Positions 15,538 through 16,068 of a stretch of 16,068 bases of DNA are shown here, piece after piece (within the stretch, counting starts at the first letter, position 1; the number at the start of each line of letters is the position of its first letter). The DNA is from an uncultured Bacteroidales bacterium. GTDB taxonomy: Bacteria; Bacteroidota; Bacteroidia; Bacteroidales; P3. The notes beneath the pieces were generated by a model. That model did not search any database, was not told the DNA's origin, and saw nothing but the letters and a program-made list of their open reading frames with translations. The translations under genes and the position numbers were made by a program. Where the stretch lies: NCBI GenBank assembly GCA_947174375.1, contig CAMWIS010000023.1:1-16068 (forward strand), read 5' to 3'.

Positions 15538-16068
15538 CTAATGAACCGGGATAATCAGGATTTGATTCGGATAAATCAGGTTACCGTTGCGCGCCAGGTT
15601 GTTCCGGTTGATGATTTCCTTGATGGACGAGCCGGGATGCTTGCGCCAGATGTCGTACAGCGTGTCGCCCTTCCGCACCTTGTATTCCACCTCACGGCCC
15701 TTGGCGGAAGCCTGTTCGGCCGCCTGTTGCGCCTTGACCTGACTGGTTTGGGGTTCGGACTGGGGCTGTGGTTGCGGCTGCGGCTGGGAAGCGGTTTGCG
15801 GTTGAGGTTGCGCTTGCGGCTTGGGCGTCGTGGCGACGGGGGCGGGCTGACTGTTCTGCGCCACCGTGGCCGGCGTAGTCGTTTGGGCGGCCGCCGCCGT
15901 CGCGGTATCATAGGCCTGCGGACGGCGCGTCACCGTCGTCGTATGCAGGTCGGCCGGCAGGTGCATCGTCTGAATCGCGCTGTCCAAAACCGTGTCGATG
16001 GGCGGCGGCAGCGTGGCGGCCGTATAGCTCAGACGCGGCGCCTTCTCGCGCATCGTGTGGATATGGAG
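15538..16068 (-). CDS. LysM-domain protein with Pro/Gln-rich linker, 5' end cut off
   Basis: The frame is open to the window edge (bases 16054-16068 read LHIHT in frame before Met at 16053), so the gene probably starts outside the window; if Met 16053 were the start the product would be 171 residues. Counting from that Met, residues 1-60 are unremarkable and Thr/Ala-rich. About 70-110 is a low-complexity Pro/Gln linker (repeats of QPQ), and about 122-171 is a LysM domain (VEYKVRKGDTLYDIWRKHPG, then NRNNLARNGNLIYPNQILIIPV), which binds GlcNAc-containing glycans, usually peptidoglycan. The LysM at the C-terminus would suit a lytic transglycosylase of the MltD kind or a second SGNH-type protein, but the catalytic part is off the window. 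The stop is 36 bases before the SGNH gene on the same strand, so an operon with SGNH and MBOAT is likely. Confidence 0.82.
   Translation of the reverse strand, partial: LHIHTMREKAPRLSYTAATLPPPIDTVLDSAIQTMHLPADLHTTTVTRRPQAYDTATAAAAQTTTPATVAQNSQPAPVATTPKPQAQPQPQTASQPQPQPQPQSEPQTSQVKAQQAAEQASAKGREVEYKVRKGDTLYDIWRKHPGSSIKEIINRNNLARNGNLIYPNQILIIPVH

Overview
The window looks like chromosomal DNA from a GC-rich member of the Bacteroidales (Bacteroidota). The reasons are a type B sorting domain of the type IX secretion system (T9SS), a DUF5723-like outer-membrane protein, a promoter of the Bacteroides TTTG / TAnnTTTG kind, and a mix of A-rich leaders with occasional strong Shine-Dalgarno (SD) sites. 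Family or genus cannot be fixed from this stretch. Every gene looks intact apart from the two cut by the window edges. There are no tRNAs, rRNAs, insertion sequences or CRISPR arrays, and no gene-free gap exceeds about 115 bases.

Region 1 (1-3518, + strand) is a translation cluster: thrS (5' end cut off), infC, rpmI, rplT and rplS, closed by a strong intrinsic terminator. infC appears to start at a rare AUA codon behind a perfect SD. The 115-base rpmI-rplT spacer holds a long imperfect hairpin that may be a ribosomal-protein control element. rplS in this position is less usual than the first four genes.

Region 2 (3552-7668, + strand) holds a large lipoprotein of unknown function, a DUF5723-like outer-membrane protein with a long acidic tail, and queE (7-carboxy-7-deazaguanine synthase). 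They are packed with 13- and 4-base gaps. The first two are probably a cell-envelope pair. queE, an enzyme of the queuosine/preQ0 pathway, seems to be translationally coupled behind them.

Region 3 (7680-12526, + strand) starts with a recognisable Bacteroides-type promoter. It encodes an exported M3-family peptidyl-dipeptidase (Dcp) and, nine bases later, an 870-residue secreted protein with fibronectin-III-like repeats and a C-terminal T9SS type B (CHU_C / gliding-motility-associated) domain.

Region 4 (12555-16068, - strand, convergent with region 3) is transcribed in the order LysM-domain protein (5' end cut off), membrane-anchored SGNH-hydrolase-like protein, MBOAT acyltransferase. The last two overlap by 20 bases. 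MBOAT plus SGNH is the known arrangement of extracytoplasmic O-acylation machines (AlgI/AlgJ/AlgX, DltB/DltD, PatA/PatB). The LysM neighbour suggests, but does not prove, a peptidoglycan-linked substrate. This cassette is the best candidate for an undescribed system in the window.

Very long open frames opposite the genes (up to 817 codons) follow from codon avoidance and are not annotated as genes.
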